64,000 nt of DNA from CAWINY01 sp963837635 (GCA_963837635.1 CAWINY010000007.1:992001-1056000), one strand, 5' to 3'. Numbered from the stretch's first letter, positions 52,225-60,580 are shown. Numbers and translations: made by a program. Notes: generated by a model from the sequence alone, not told the origin.

Positions 52225-53195
52225 GCAAGGTACTCAGTCAGGAAGAGATCGACCTGATCCTCGGGCAGGCGCGTGACCCGGGTAAGGCTGCCAAACCGAC
52301 GAAACAGGTCGAGCCGTGGAACCCGCGGGGCTCGGGAGAGCTGCACAACGAGCACACGCGGGCGATTACCACCCTGCATGAAGGGTGTGCCCGCAACATG
52401 GGCCATTCCTTAGGAGCCTATCTCCGGGTCCCGTTTGAGGTTTCGCTCCTCTCGGTCGAACAGTTGTTGTTTGAGGAGTTTTTTCACTCGATCCAGGAGA
52501 CCACCTATCTGCAGGCACTGCACCTGCAACCGCAGGATGCCATCGCGGTCCTGCAGATCGATAACTCCATTGTTTTCCCAATCATTGATGTGCTGCTCGG
52601 CGGCATCGGGACCAAAAGCGAGATTGCCCGCGAGGTCAGCGAAATTGAGGAGCAGATCATGGATGGGGTGACCCGCTTGATCGTCCGCGAGCTGGCTTCG
52701 GGATGGGCTCCGCTGGGGTTCGATATCACTCCGGGACAACGTTTTTCCGCTGTCCAGATCCAACGTTATCTGCCGCCCCAGGAAAAAGCTCTCGGTTTGA
52801 GCTTTGAAATCACGCTCAATGACAACAAAGGAATGATGAATCTGGTATTCCCCACTTCCTTGAGCAGCGCCATGCGGCGCAAGCTGTCGGAACCGTTGGA
52901 GTATCGCAAGCCAAAGGCCTGTGCCCTCTCCAGCGCCAGGATGCGCGACCATGTCTGGGCCTGTAGATTCGACGTGAGCCTCAGCATGCCCAACATCCGG
53001 TTGCGGGTCAAGGACCTGATCGCCGCCCAGCCGGGATCCGTTCTCGACCTGCGCGTTCCGGAGTCCAGCCCCGCTTCGCTCGTGTTGGACGGCCGTCAGG
53101 TGTTCGATGCGCGCGCGGTCCGGATCGGAACGCAGCGTGCCGCGCAACTCCATTCCGACCCCCGGCAACTGCCGCCCGCGAGAAAGGTTCAGTAA
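52221..53195 (+). CDS. fliM: Flagellar motor switch protein FliM
   Basis: C-ring subunit that receives CheY-P. The N-terminal CheY-binding peptide is intact (VLSQEEIDLILGQA). The middle CheC-like domain (LHNEHTRAITTLHEGCARNMGHSLGAYLRVPFEV; GGIGTKSEIAREVSEIEEQIMDGV) is followed by a SpoA domain. 324 residues, normal. Intact CheY docking implies that chemotaxis genes exist elsewhere in the genome. Confidence 0.95.
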   Translation: MSKVLSQEEIDLILGQARDPGKAAKPTKQVEPWNPRGSGELHNEHTRAITTLHEGCARNMGHSLGAYLRVPFEVSLLSVEQLLFEEFFHSIQETTYLQALHLQPQDAIAVLQIDNSIVFPIIDVLLGGIGTKSEIAREVSEIEEQIMDGVTRLIVRELASGWAPLGFDITPGQRFSAVQIQRYLPPQEKALGLSFEITLNDNKGMMNLVFPTSLSSAMRRKLSEPLEYRKPKACALSSARMRDHVWACRFDVSLSMPNIRLRVKDLIAAQPGSVLDLRVPESSPASLVLDGRQVFDARAVRIGTQRAAQLHSDPRQLPPARKVQ

Positions 53196-54055
53196 TGCCC
53201 GAGACCAGTATTGACCATCAGTTCCGAGATCTCCTCTGTTCCGCGCTGGCGGCCGTGTTCGAGCAAACCGCAGGCGTGCTTCTGGCACTGGAACCTATGG
53301 AGGGCGGTGACGAAGCCTCCCAGGAGCCCTCGCTCCTCTATCGGATGGAATTCGCCGGTACGGTTTGCGGCATCGCGCGCTTCGAGTTCGGACACAAGGC
53401 GGCCGCCTACTTAGCCAACGGTCTCCTGGGCGGGGACGAGGAACCCGCAGAGTTCGAGCCCGATCACGAGGACGCCGTGGTCGAGATTCTGAACCAGGCG
53501 GCCGGGCTCCTTTCCACCCAGTTCCGGGATCGCTATGGCGAGGCCACTGTGCGCGTCGATCGTGATTCCAAGTCCCGTCCGGCCAGCATGATCCGAATCG
53601 GATTCAAGGTGGCGCAGGGGGGCCAACGCACGTTCAGCCTGAAGCTCTCCGAGGAACTCCTGGCCTCATTCGGCCAAGCGGAAACCAAAGAAACCAAGCC
53701 AGAGAGCCAGCCAAACGAAGCCGCTGCTACGGCGACTCAGGGCTCTGCTGCGGCGACCCACGAATCGGCACTGCGGACCGAGGAACCCTCCCCGGCGCAC
53801 GACAACGTCAGTCTGATCGCGGACGTGGAGCTTGAACTGACATTGCGCTTTGGCCAGCGCAAGCTGCCCCTGAGCGAGGTCATCGACCTGACCACCGGTG
53901 CCGTGGTGGAGCTTGACCGCAAGGTCGATGAACCGGTCGAGTTGCTCCTCGGCGAACGCGTAATCGCCAAGGGCGACGTGGTGCTGGTGAACGGCAGTTA
54001 TGGACTGCGGGTGACCGAGCTGATTCCGGCCGATCAGCGGCTCGCTGCGCATTAA
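53195..54055 (+). CDS. FliY-like switch protein: CheC/CheX-type domain fused to a FliN SpoA domain
   Basis: 286 residues. The N-terminal half has one CheY-phosphatase-type signature, D93-x3-E97-x2-N100 (EDAVVEILNQAAGLL), as in CheC/CheX/FliY. A disordered Glu/Ala/Ser/Thr linker follows (about 168-205), then a C-terminal SpoA domain (VELELTLRFGQRKLPLSEVIDLTTGAVVEL, VVLVNGSYGLRVTEL). This is the Bacillus FliY layout in a diderm genome that also encodes a short FliN. Phosphatase activity on CheY-P is inferred from the motif. Its start overlaps the fliM stop (TAATG). Confidence 0.85.
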   Translation: MPETSIDHQFRDLLCSALAAVFEQTAGVLLALEPMEGGDEASQEPSLLYRMEFAGTVCGIARFEFGHKAAAYLANGLLGGDEEPAEFEPDHEDAVVEILNQAAGLLSTQFRDRYGEATVRVDRDSKSRPASMIRIGFKVAQGGQRTFSLKLSEELLASFGQAETKETKPESQPNEAAATATQGSAAATHESALRTEEPSPAHDNVSLIADVELELTLRFGQRKLPLSEVIDLTTGAVVELDRKVDEPVELLLGERVIAKGDVVLVNGSYGLRVTELIPADQRLAAH

Positions 54056-54082
54056 GAACTAACACTGGGACACAGAGAAGCC

Positions 54083-54925
54083 ATGAACGTGTTGAAGCTT
54101 AGCCTTCCGAACTTTTCTCGCTGGCAGGAAAAAATTCTACCCACCTGTGCGTCCCCGGCCTGCTCGCCGCGAACCAGGCTCTTTTCCGCCTCGCGCCGCA
54201 CCGGGGGCTTTCGCATTGGCGACCAGTGGTATTGCAGCCCGGAGTGTTTTGAGCAGGCTACGTATACGCGCCTGGTAAGCCGCTGCTCCGGAAAAGCACC
54301 GGAGCGCTCCACCCGCCGGCCTCGCCTGCCGCTGGGGCTGATGATGTTATCCATGGGGCACATTACGGAGGAGCAACTGCCCGCTGCGCTCGAATATCAA
54401 CGGGCTCACGGCGGACGCCTCGGCGAGGTGCTGCAAGCGCTGGGCTTTGCCGGCTCCGGCGAGGTGACCGCGGGGGTGGCGGCGCAATGGGGATACCCGG
54501 TCTTATCGTTGAAGGATCAAGTACTTGCGTGCTCGCGAAAGTTGCCCGCGCGGCTGATGGAGTTTTACTCCGTGTTACCCATCCACTATTCGGAACGTAG
54601 CAAGAAGCTGGTGCTTGGATTTGTCGAACAGGTGGATAACCACCTGCTCAACTGCGTGGAAACCGTGTTGGAATGCCGGGCTGTTCCCTGCTTCATAACC
54701 CCCGAGGACTTTGAGCAACACTACCGGAAACTGCGGCAACAGCAGGGCCATGAAGAAGTGGTTTTTGAGCGCGCCGCTTCTCCTGTGGAGAATGCGCGGA
54801 TTATGAGAAACTACGCCGTCCAACTGGGGGCCGAAGCCGCCAAATTCGACGTTTGCTGCCATTTTGTCTGGAGTCAGTTTGTCCGCTCCGGGCTGTGTTT
54901 TGATCTGGTTAGCCGCCTTGGATAA
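54083..54925 (+). CDS. Stand-alone MshEN (GspE N-terminal) protein with an N-terminal cysteine motif, candidate c-di-GMP receptor
   Basis: 280 residues. Residues 22-55 hold Cys22-x4-Cys27 and Cys51-x3-Cys55, a possible zinc knuckle. Residues 83-106 and 112-135 are two 24-residue MshEN motifs separated by five residues, the arrangement known for c-di-GMP-binding MshEN domains: the second has RLGEVLQALG with terminal Gln135, the first PLGLMMLSMG with Gln106. The rest (VLPIHYSERSKKLVLGFVEQVDNHLLNCVE, PCFITPEDFEQHYRKL) resembles the remainder of GspE-N. No ATPase domain follows. Placement between the switch genes and an HDOD gene suggests a motility-control role; this is inference. Confidence 0.72.
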   Translation: MNVLKLSLPNFSRWQEKILPTCASPACSPRTRLFSASRRTGGFRIGDQWYCSPECFEQATYTRLVSRCSGKAPERSTRRPRLPLGLMMLSMGHITEEQLPAALEYQRAHGGRLGEVLQALGFAGSGEVTAGVAAQWGYPVLSLKDQVLACSRKLPARLMEFYSVLPIHYSERSKKLVLGFVEQVDNHLLNCVETVLECRAVPCFITPEDFEQHYRKLRQQQGHEEVVFERAASPVENARIMRNYAVQLGAEAAKFDVCCHFVWSQFVRSGLCFDLVSRLG

Positions 54926-54983
54926 AAACTGATCTTTCTCCTTGAAGACTTTTGGCCTGCTTGCCGATAGAGGTACGGCGAGC

Positions 54984-55853
54984 ATGTCCATGGCGACTAC
55001 AGAACTCTGCAATCCGCTGCCGATCCCGTTTCCACAAGGTTTAGTTCTCCGGCATTTTGAGAAGCGGCCGTTTGCTACTAGGCGCTTTGTCATGCCGGCT
55101 CTGCCCGGAACCGTGGTTCAGTTGGACCTCCTGCTGAATTCCCGAACCTGGGATCTCGATGAGGTGACCAATCTGGTCCGCTCGGATCTGGGTTTGACCA
55201 TCGAGGTTCTCCGGCGATGCCGCTTCCAGGCCGAAGAGCCGGATGCCCCGTGGCGAATCTCGGACTGCGTGGTGCAGCTCGGAAGCTCTCTGCGGGATAT
55301 TGCCGTGCCGCTGGTCTTTTCCCCGCAGGCGCCCAGCACGGCGGTTCAGCGAACGGAAACTTGCTGGCGGATGTCGCGAATCATTGCCTCAGCCGCCGAA
55401 GCGGTTTCGCGCTCGATGTCGGATCTGGATGTCGATCCCGAGGAGGCTTATCTTGCCGGTCTCACCCATGCTTTGGGCGAGCTTCCGGAGGTGCTGGACT
55501 CTGTCGGGTATTACGACCGGGAATTGCTTCCGGAGAGCGCCGCGGAACTGGCCAGACTTTGGAACTTGCCGGATTGCTGTACCGCAATGGAAACCGGTCG
55601 ACTGAGCGCCGGAGCAAGCGGGAGCCAAGCCATGGTGCGGGTTCTGGGGTTCGCGAAAGACCTAGTCATTTCCGGTGCTGTGGGCTCCGGCTCGACTATC
55701 TGGCGCCAAACTCGGGAAACGACCATCACGACGCTGTTCCGCCGTTGGTTCCCCGAACTCGAAACGGTGCCTGCCTCAAGTTTGAGCCGCTGTTTTGGCC
55801 CAATTCTGTCGCAGGGATTCAAAGCCCACACTCCGCAGAGCGCGATTTTCTAG
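54984..55853 (+). CDS. HDOD-domain protein
   Basis: 289 residues. LLLNSRTWDLDEVTNLVRSDLGLTIEVLRRCRF and DCVVQLGSSLRDIAVPLVF match the HDOD pattern, and VDPEEAYLAGLTHALGELPEVL fits its central helices; the catalytic HD pair of true phosphodiesterases is not present. HDOD proteins are signalling adaptors, often near motility or c-di-GMP genes. It follows the MshEN gene by 58 bases. The frame is open from TTG 54942; ATG 54984 is preferred, with GAGG about 11 bases upstream. Confidence 0.72.
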   Translation: MSMATTELCNPLPIPFPQGLVLRHFEKRPFATRRFVMPALPGTVVQLDLLLNSRTWDLDEVTNLVRSDLGLTIEVLRRCRFQAEEPDAPWRISDCVVQLGSSLRDIAVPLVFSPQAPSTAVQRTETCWRMSRIIASAAEAVSRSMSDLDVDPEEAYLAGLTHALGELPEVLDSVGYYDRELLPESAAELARLWNLPDCCTAMETGRLSAGASGSQAMVRVLGFAKDLVISGAVGSGSTIWRQTRETTITTLFRRWFPELETVPASSLSRCFGPILSQGFKAHTPQSAIF

Positions 55854-56003
55854 CGCCCGGCCGAATAGTTCCGGATTAGAGACCCTGTCCCGCGCAGCCG
55901 CTGCCTGCGTGGCGCAGGACCGGGCTCACCGTACTCTCATTCCAATTTCAGGCCCCCCAACGCCTTTTCAATAACTTACAGTTCCACCCGCTTGCCCACC
56001 CTG

Positions 56004-56019
56004 TGGCCACCCAGTTGCA
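56004..56019 (+). promoter_or_regulatory. Sigma-54 promoter of flgFGAHIJ
   Basis: TGGCCACCCAGTTGCA: TGGC at -24 and TTGCA at -12 match consensus with GG-N10-GC spacing. Predicted start about 56030, followed by GGAG and the flgF ATG at 56041. The upstream part of the 187-base gap shows nothing else. Confidence 0.87.
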
Positions 56020-56040
56020 CATTCCTGGCTGGAGTCGTCT

Positions 56041-56772
56041 ATGGATAGCGGATTTTACGCAGCGTGCACCGCCCTGATGGCGCGAACCGAGGCACTGGAT
56101 TCGCTCGCCAACAATCTGGCCAACAGCAACACCAGCGGCTATAAGGAGCAACGCAATCTGTTCCGGAGCGTGTTGGCCAATGTTTCCACCTCGAGCGCCT
56201 CGCCCTTGAATGTGGCCATGAATGATTACGGCGTGCTGGGCGGGACGCAGTTGAATATGTCCGAGGGCAGCATGGAGCACACGGCCAACGACCTGGACTT
56301 TGCTCTTCAGGGGTCCGGTTTCTTTGTCGTGCAAACCCCCACGGGCCGCGTTTACACCCGCAGTGGCAACTTCATGGTGGCCAAGAGCGGACAGCTCATC
56401 ACGCAGCAGGGCGACCCGGTCATGGGCGATAACGGGGTCATTAATGTTTCCGGCGGCAAAGTCAACCTCGGACCTGATGGCACCCTGTCCGTGAATGGCG
56501 CGATTGCGGGAAAGGTGAAGATCGTGGACTTCAAGCCGGGCACGGAGATTTCGAGTCTCGGGAAGAGCTACTACTCGGCGCCCGCGGGGGCTGAAGTCGC
56601 CGCAACCAAGACCCAGGTGCAGCAAGGGTTTCTTGAAGCCTCCAACGTGAATCCGATGGCGGAAGCCGTTGAACTCATCAACGTGCAGCGCGAAGCCGAG
56701 ATGATGCAGCGCGCGATCAACTTCAATTCAGACCTCAACAAGACGGCGACGGAAGACTTGCCGCGCTTGTAG
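56041..56772 (+). CDS. flgF: Flagellar basal-body rod protein FlgF
   Basis: Rod subunit between proximal and distal rod. 243 residues: N-terminal YAACTALMARTEALDSLANNLANSNTSGYKEQ, central GSGFFVVQTPTGRVYTRSGNFMV, and C-terminal QQGFLEASNVNPMAEAVELINVQREAEMMQRAI. First gene of a sigma-54 unit; flgG follows after 17 bases. Confidence 0.95.
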   Translation: MDSGFYAACTALMARTEALDSLANNLANSNTSGYKEQRNLFRSVLANVSTSSASPLNVAMNDYGVLGGTQLNMSEGSMEHTANDLDFALQGSGFFVVQTPTGRVYTRSGNFMVAKSGQLITQQGDPVMGDNGVINVSGGKVNLGPDGTLSVNGAIAGKVKIVDFKPGTEISSLGKSYYSAPAGAEVAATKTQVQQGFLEASNVNPMAEAVELINVQREAEMMQRAINFNSDLNKTATEDLPRL

Positions 56773-56789
56773 GCAACCGGGGGAGAGCA

Positions 56790-57581
56790 ATGTTTCGTTC
56801 ACTGTACACGGCCGCCAGTGGCATGACTGCCCAGCAACTGAATCTCGATAACATCGCCAACAACTTGGCCAACTCCAGCACGTCCGGATTTCGCAAGCGC
56901 CGGCTGCAGTTTTCGGACTTGATCTATCAGAACATGGTGAGTCCAGGGGCCGCCGCCACCCAGCAAACAACTGTCGCCGCCGGCTTACAGATCGGACTGG
57001 GCACGCGCCCGGGAGCTTCGGAGATGGTCCAGACCCAGGGCGAATACAACAACACCGGAAATCCCTTGGATCTGACCGTGGAAGGCGCGGGATTTTTCCA
57101 GATCAAGCTGCCCAGCGGGGAGATCGGGTACACGCGCTCCGGTTCCTTTCACCAGGACCAGCAGGGCAACGTGGTCACGGCCGACGGCAATCCGCTGGAT
57201 CCGGCCATCAACATCCCCTCCAATGCCGGTACCATTAACATCGGTTCGGATGGCACGGTTAGCGTTACCCAACCGGGACAGACCGCGGCACAGCAGGTGG
57301 GCAACATCCAGCTCGCGACGTTTGCCAATCCCGGCGGTTTGAACAGCGTCGGCAACAATATCTTCATGGCGACCACGGCCTCCGGCGATCCGATCATAGG
57401 CACCCCAGGCGGCACGGAAGGCTTGGGCACTATTCAGCAAGGAGTTCTCGAGCAGTCCAACGTCAACGTGGTGGAAGAGTTCATTCAGATGATCCTGGCG
57501 CAGCGCTCCTACGAGTCGAACTCGAGGGTGGTGCAGACTGCCGATCAGATGCTGCAAAACCTGAACAACCTGGGCAGGTAG
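56790..57581 (+). CDS. flgG: Flagellar distal rod protein FlgG
   Basis: Distal rod, the axle through the outer-membrane rings. 263 residues, exactly typical: MFRSLYTAASGMTAQQLNLDNIANNLANSSTSGFRKRRLQFSDLIYQ, GAGFFQIKLPSGEIGYTRSGSF, and the C-terminal QGVLEQSNVNVVEEFIQMILAQRSYESNSRVVQTADQML. Confidence 0.97.
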   Translation: MFRSLYTAASGMTAQQLNLDNIANNLANSSTSGFRKRRLQFSDLIYQNMVSPGAAATQQTTVAAGLQIGLGTRPGASEMVQTQGEYNNTGNPLDLTVEGAGFFQIKLPSGEIGYTRSGSFHQDQQGNVVTADGNPLDPAINIPSNAGTINIGSDGTVSVTQPGQTAAQQVGNIQLATFANPGGLNSVGNNIFMATTASGDPIIGTPGGTEGLGTIQQGVLEQSNVNVVEEFIQMILAQRSYESNSRVVQTADQMLQNLNNLGR

Positions 57582-57591
57582 GCGGGCAAAT

Positions 57592-58221
57592 ATGCGGACT
57601 GCTCTGCTTGGCGTTGCCGTAGCACTCGGGAGTTGTGCTGTCCAGTTATGCGGAGAACCTGTGCGCGCGACACCGACCCATCCCGCGCAGGTCGCCGCAC
57701 AGGATGTGGTTCAGGGGATGGCGGAGGCGGGAATCACGATTGGACCCGGTCAAGTCAGCTTCCCGACGGCCATCCCTGCCACGGTCGAGCACGCCAGGCT
57801 TGAACTCCTCGGATTGGAGCCGCTCGGCACTACCACCCGGGCAAAAATGCGTTGCCTCGATCGCAGCGCGTGCATTCCTTTCTATGTTGCGGTAATGGGC
57901 ATCGCGGACGTTCGAATGGGGAGACGAGACTTGCCGAGCGATTCAGAGAAAAATGATGCCGCGAAGCGCGCTCCCGAACGGAAGCCTTCCGCGCCATTGT
58001 TAATGAAGCGAGACTCCGAAGCCGAGCCGCTATTAATGAAACCAGGCTCGGAGGCCACGCTGCACATTGCGGCGAACCATATGCAAATCACCGTGCCGGT
58101 GATTTGCCTGCAGAATGGACATAAGGGGGAGCGAATCCGCGTTGCTTCCGTCGATCACACCAAGACCTTTGTCGGTGAAGTGGTTAGCGCGGGCTACCTG
58201 CGGGCCGAACTCCAAGAGTAA
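57592..58221 (+). CDS. flgA: Flagellar P-ring assembly chaperone FlgA
   Basis: Periplasmic chaperone for FlgI. 209 residues: signal peptide MRTALLGVAVALGSCAVQLCGEP, an N-terminal region, and the C-terminal SAF-like domain (EATLHIAANHMQITVPVICLQNGHKGERIRVASV, FVGEVVSAGYLRAEL). Just before the SAF domain an 11-residue unit is doubled (PLLMKRDSEAE and PLLMKPGSEAT), an imperfect 33-bp duplication. Position between flgG and flgH is usual for diderms with this gene order. Confidence 0.88.
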   Translation: MRTALLGVAVALGSCAVQLCGEPVRATPTHPAQVAAQDVVQGMAEAGITIGPGQVSFPTAIPATVEHARLELLGLEPLGTTTRAKMRCLDRSACIPFYVAVMGIADVRMGRRDLPSDSEKNDAAKRAPERKPSAPLLMKRDSEAEPLLMKPGSEATLHIAANHMQITVPVICLQNGHKGERIRVASVDHTKTFVGEVVSAGYLRAELQE

Positions 58222-58226
58222 ACGCT

Positions 58227-58928
58227 ATGGGGAAACGTACAATTCGAGCTGCATGTCTGGCGATGACAGTGTGTCTTAGCGGCATGCCGGTCTTCGCCAA
58301 GTCCAAGGACAATTCCCCGGAGTTGCGGGCGGCCTACATTGCCCGGGTGCAGCAGGCCTCCGTTCCGCAGACTACAGTGAGAACGGACGGCAGTTTGTGG
58401 AGCCCAGGTTCGCCGCTGGCCGATGTCGCGGTGGATTTCAAGGCGTCGCGCCTGAATGATACCGTCATTATTCAGGTGGTCGAGCAGACTACCGCGCTAA
58501 CCACGGGCAATGCCCAGCAAAATCGCGCGTTTTCCACCAGTTCGGCGATTACCGGATTGGCGGGCGGCTTGAACGTCGGGTCAGTGAACCCCATCCTGAA
58601 TGCCAATTCCTCGCAGCAATTGAAGGGCGCCGGGCAGGTAGACGCCAAGTCTAGCCTGCAAACCAGCCTGACCGGCCAAGTCGTTTCTATTCTGCCCAAC
58701 GGAAATCTGGTGGTCGAGGCGCAGCGGGTCACCTCCATCAACGGACAGCGGGATACGATGGTCGTGCGTGGCGTGGTGCGGCCTGGCGACATCGGCCCCA
58801 ACAATCTGATCCTTTCAACCCAACTGATGGATTTGGAAGTGGAACTCAAGGGTAAGGGCCTGGTTTCGGACTCAACTCGCGGGCCGAATCCAGTCATGCG
58901 GCTGATCATGCGGTTGATCAATTTTTAA
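58227..58928 (+). CDS. flgH: Flagellar L-ring protein FlgH, no recognisable lipobox
   Basis: Outer-membrane bushing ring. 233 residues: signal peptide MGKRTIRAACLAMTVCLSGMPVFA, then DGSLWSPGSPLADVAVDFKASRLNDTVIIQVVE, SSLQTSLTGQVVSILPNGNLVVEAQRV, NGQRDTMVVRGVVRPGDIGPNN. FlgH is normally a lipoprotein; the Cys residues here (C10, C16) are not preceded by a usual [LVI][AST][GA] lipobox and the peptide ends in VFA-K, which looks like a type I cleavage site. Confidence 0.93.
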   Translation: MGKRTIRAACLAMTVCLSGMPVFAKSKDNSPELRAAYIARVQQASVPQTTVRTDGSLWSPGSPLADVAVDFKASRLNDTVIIQVVEQTTALTTGNAQQNRAFSTSSAITGLAGGLNVGSVNPILNANSSQQLKGAGQVDAKSSLQTSLTGQVVSILPNGNLVVEAQRVTSINGQRDTMVVRGVVRPGDIGPNNLILSTQLMDLEVELKGKGLVSDSTRGPNPVMRLIMRLINF

Positions 58929-58937
58929 GGAGTTGGC

Positions 58938-60086
58938 GTGCTGCTAAGCTTTCAGGATCGGAGATGGTCAATGGGATGGCGCTGGGCCGCATCGCTGGCG
59001 ACCGTTGCCTTGCTGTTCTCTCCGGCGGCGGCCGACCAAAATGTCCACAAAGTGGCCGTGCGGGACATTGCCACCATCTCTGGGGTTCGGGATAATCCGC
59101 TCATCGGCTACGGCATCGTTGTTGGGCTTCATGGCACCGGCGATACCCGGCAGACCGTGTTCACGACCCAGGCACTCGCCGCCGCCATGCAGAAATTCGG
59201 GGTGCAGGTGTCGGCACAATCCGCCCACGTCGCTAACGTGGCGGCGGTCTTTGTCACTGCTTCCCTTCCCTCGTTTGCGCGACCCGGCCTTGCCGTGGAC
59301 GTGACGGTCTCCTCTGTCGGGGATGCCAAGAGCCTCGAAGGAGGCGTTCTCTTGCTGACGGCGCTCAAGGGCGCCGACGGACAGGTGTACGCGGAAGCGC
59401 AGGGGCCACTTACCCTGGGAGGCTATTCCGCAGGCGGCAGCGGTAACACCAAGACAGTGAATCACTCCACGGTGGGCAGGGTGCCCCAGGGAGCGACTAT
59501 CGAGCGGGACACCGCGGTCGATCTGAATTCGCAGGCGTCGCTCTCGCTCATGCTGCGCGAGCCGGATTCCAAAGCCGCCTGTGACATCGCCGATGCTATT
59601 AATAAGGAGTTGAAGAAGCAGGTTGCGACTCCCATCGACGGACGGCGGATTGACGTGGACGTGAAGACGGCGGCCCTGCCCACGGTGACCGCTTTGATCG
59701 CCCGCATCCAGGGCGTGGAAGTGGAGATCCACCCCGCCGCCAAGGTAGTCATCAACGAGCGCACCGGCACCATTGTGATGGGTGGCGATGTGACCTTGAG
59801 CCCGGTGGCGGTGCTCCAGGGCAATCTTTCCATCGAGGTCTCGACCACTTTCAACGTGTCGCAACCCGCCCCGTTCTCCAAGACAGGCGAAACCGTCGTG
59901 ACCCCGGAGACGAACGTCACGGCGCAGGAGACCCAAGCCAAGACGATCCGCCTGATGCAGGGGGCCAGCGTGGAAGAGTTGATCAACGGGCTGCACGCCA
60001 TCGGCGCCACGCCCCGCGACATCGTCGCCATTCTGCAAGCGATCAAGGCCGCCGGCGGGCTCCAGGCGGAATTGGAGATTCTCTAA
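58938..60086 (+). CDS. flgI: Flagellar P-ring protein FlgI
   Basis: Forms the periplasmic ring around the rod, evidence for peptidoglycan plus outer membrane. 382 residues: signal peptide (WRWAASLATVALLFSPAAA), then VRDIATISGVRDNPLIGYGIVVGLHGTGD, TLGGYSAGGSG, PQGATIERD, and the C-terminal EELINGLHAIGATPRDIVAILQAIKAAGGLQAELEIL. GTG 58938 has AAGGAG 5 bases upstream; ATG 58971 is possible. Shares a base with flgJ (TAATG). Confidence 0.96.
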   Translation: MLLSFQDRRWSMGWRWAASLATVALLFSPAAADQNVHKVAVRDIATISGVRDNPLIGYGIVVGLHGTGDTRQTVFTTQALAAAMQKFGVQVSAQSAHVANVAAVFVTASLPSFARPGLAVDVTVSSVGDAKSLEGGVLLLTALKGADGQVYAEAQGPLTLGGYSAGGSGNTKTVNHSTVGRVPQGATIERDTAVDLNSQASLSLMLREPDSKAACDIADAINKELKKQVATPIDGRRIDVDVKTAALPTVTALIARIQGVEVEIHPAAKVVINERTGTIVMGGDVTLSPVAVLQGNLSIEVSTTFNVSQPAPFSKTGETVVTPETNVTAQETQAKTIRLMQGASVEELINGLHAIGATPRDIVAILQAIKAAGGLQAELEIL

Positions 60087-60502
60087 TGAATGACATTAGC
60101 CTAGTTGCAGCCGACGCTTTTAATCGCCTGTCGCAGGCCCAGACGCCCAACGAAAACCAGCTCAAGGGCCTGAAGGGCAGCTCGGACCAGCAGAAAATCG
60201 AGAAATCGTCCCGGGAATTCGAGTCCATTTTATTGGCGCAGTGGCTCCAAACCGCGGAAAAGTCGTTTGCGACCGTCCCGGGGAGCGATGACCCTAACTC
60301 GATGCCGGGCAAGGATCAGTTCCAAGGCTTTGCCATGCAAGCAGTTGCGACGGCCATGACCAAGGGAGGGGGGATCGGGATCGCGGATCAGATCGCCTCG
60401 TACCTAACCAAATCCTCAGCCAAACCTGCGGAAGCCGGGCACGAGGAGAGTGGCAAGCAAGTTGCAATGGAGAATAAGGAACAACCAGGCACGAAAAATT
60501 AA
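60086..60502 (+). CDS. flgJ: Rod-binding protein FlgJ, short form without muramidase
   Basis: 138 residues with the FlgJ N-terminal rod-binding domain (KIEKSSREFESILLAQWLQTAEKSF; QFQGFAMQAVATAMTKGGGIGIADQIASYL). The C-terminal N-acetylglucosaminidase domain of enteric FlgJ is absent, as in many phyla that rely on a separate lytic transglycosylase. Last gene of the flgF unit. Confidence 0.92.
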   Translation: MNDISLVAADAFNRLSQAQTPNENQLKGLKGSSDQQKIEKSSREFESILLAQWLQTAEKSFATVPGSDDPNSMPGKDQFQGFAMQAVATAMTKGGGIGIADQIASYLTKSSAKPAEAGHEESGKQVAMENKEQPGTKN

Positions 60503-60522
60503 GAAATAATTTGAAAATGCGC

Positions 60523-60549
60523 TGAAGAATTCTGAAGGGGTGCCGATAT
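60523..60549 (+). promoter_or_regulatory. flgM: Sigma-28 promoter of flgM
   Basis: TGAAGAAT (60523-60530), 11-base spacer, GCCGATAT (60542-60549). The -10 box matches the sigma-28 consensus GCCGATAA at 7 of 8, the -35 box TAAAGTTT at 5 of 8, with exact spacing. AGGAGAA lies before the flgM ATG at 60581. Confidence 0.82.
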
Positions 60550-60580
60550 GTTCCCTTGCAGTTAGGAGAACCAATAAGTC

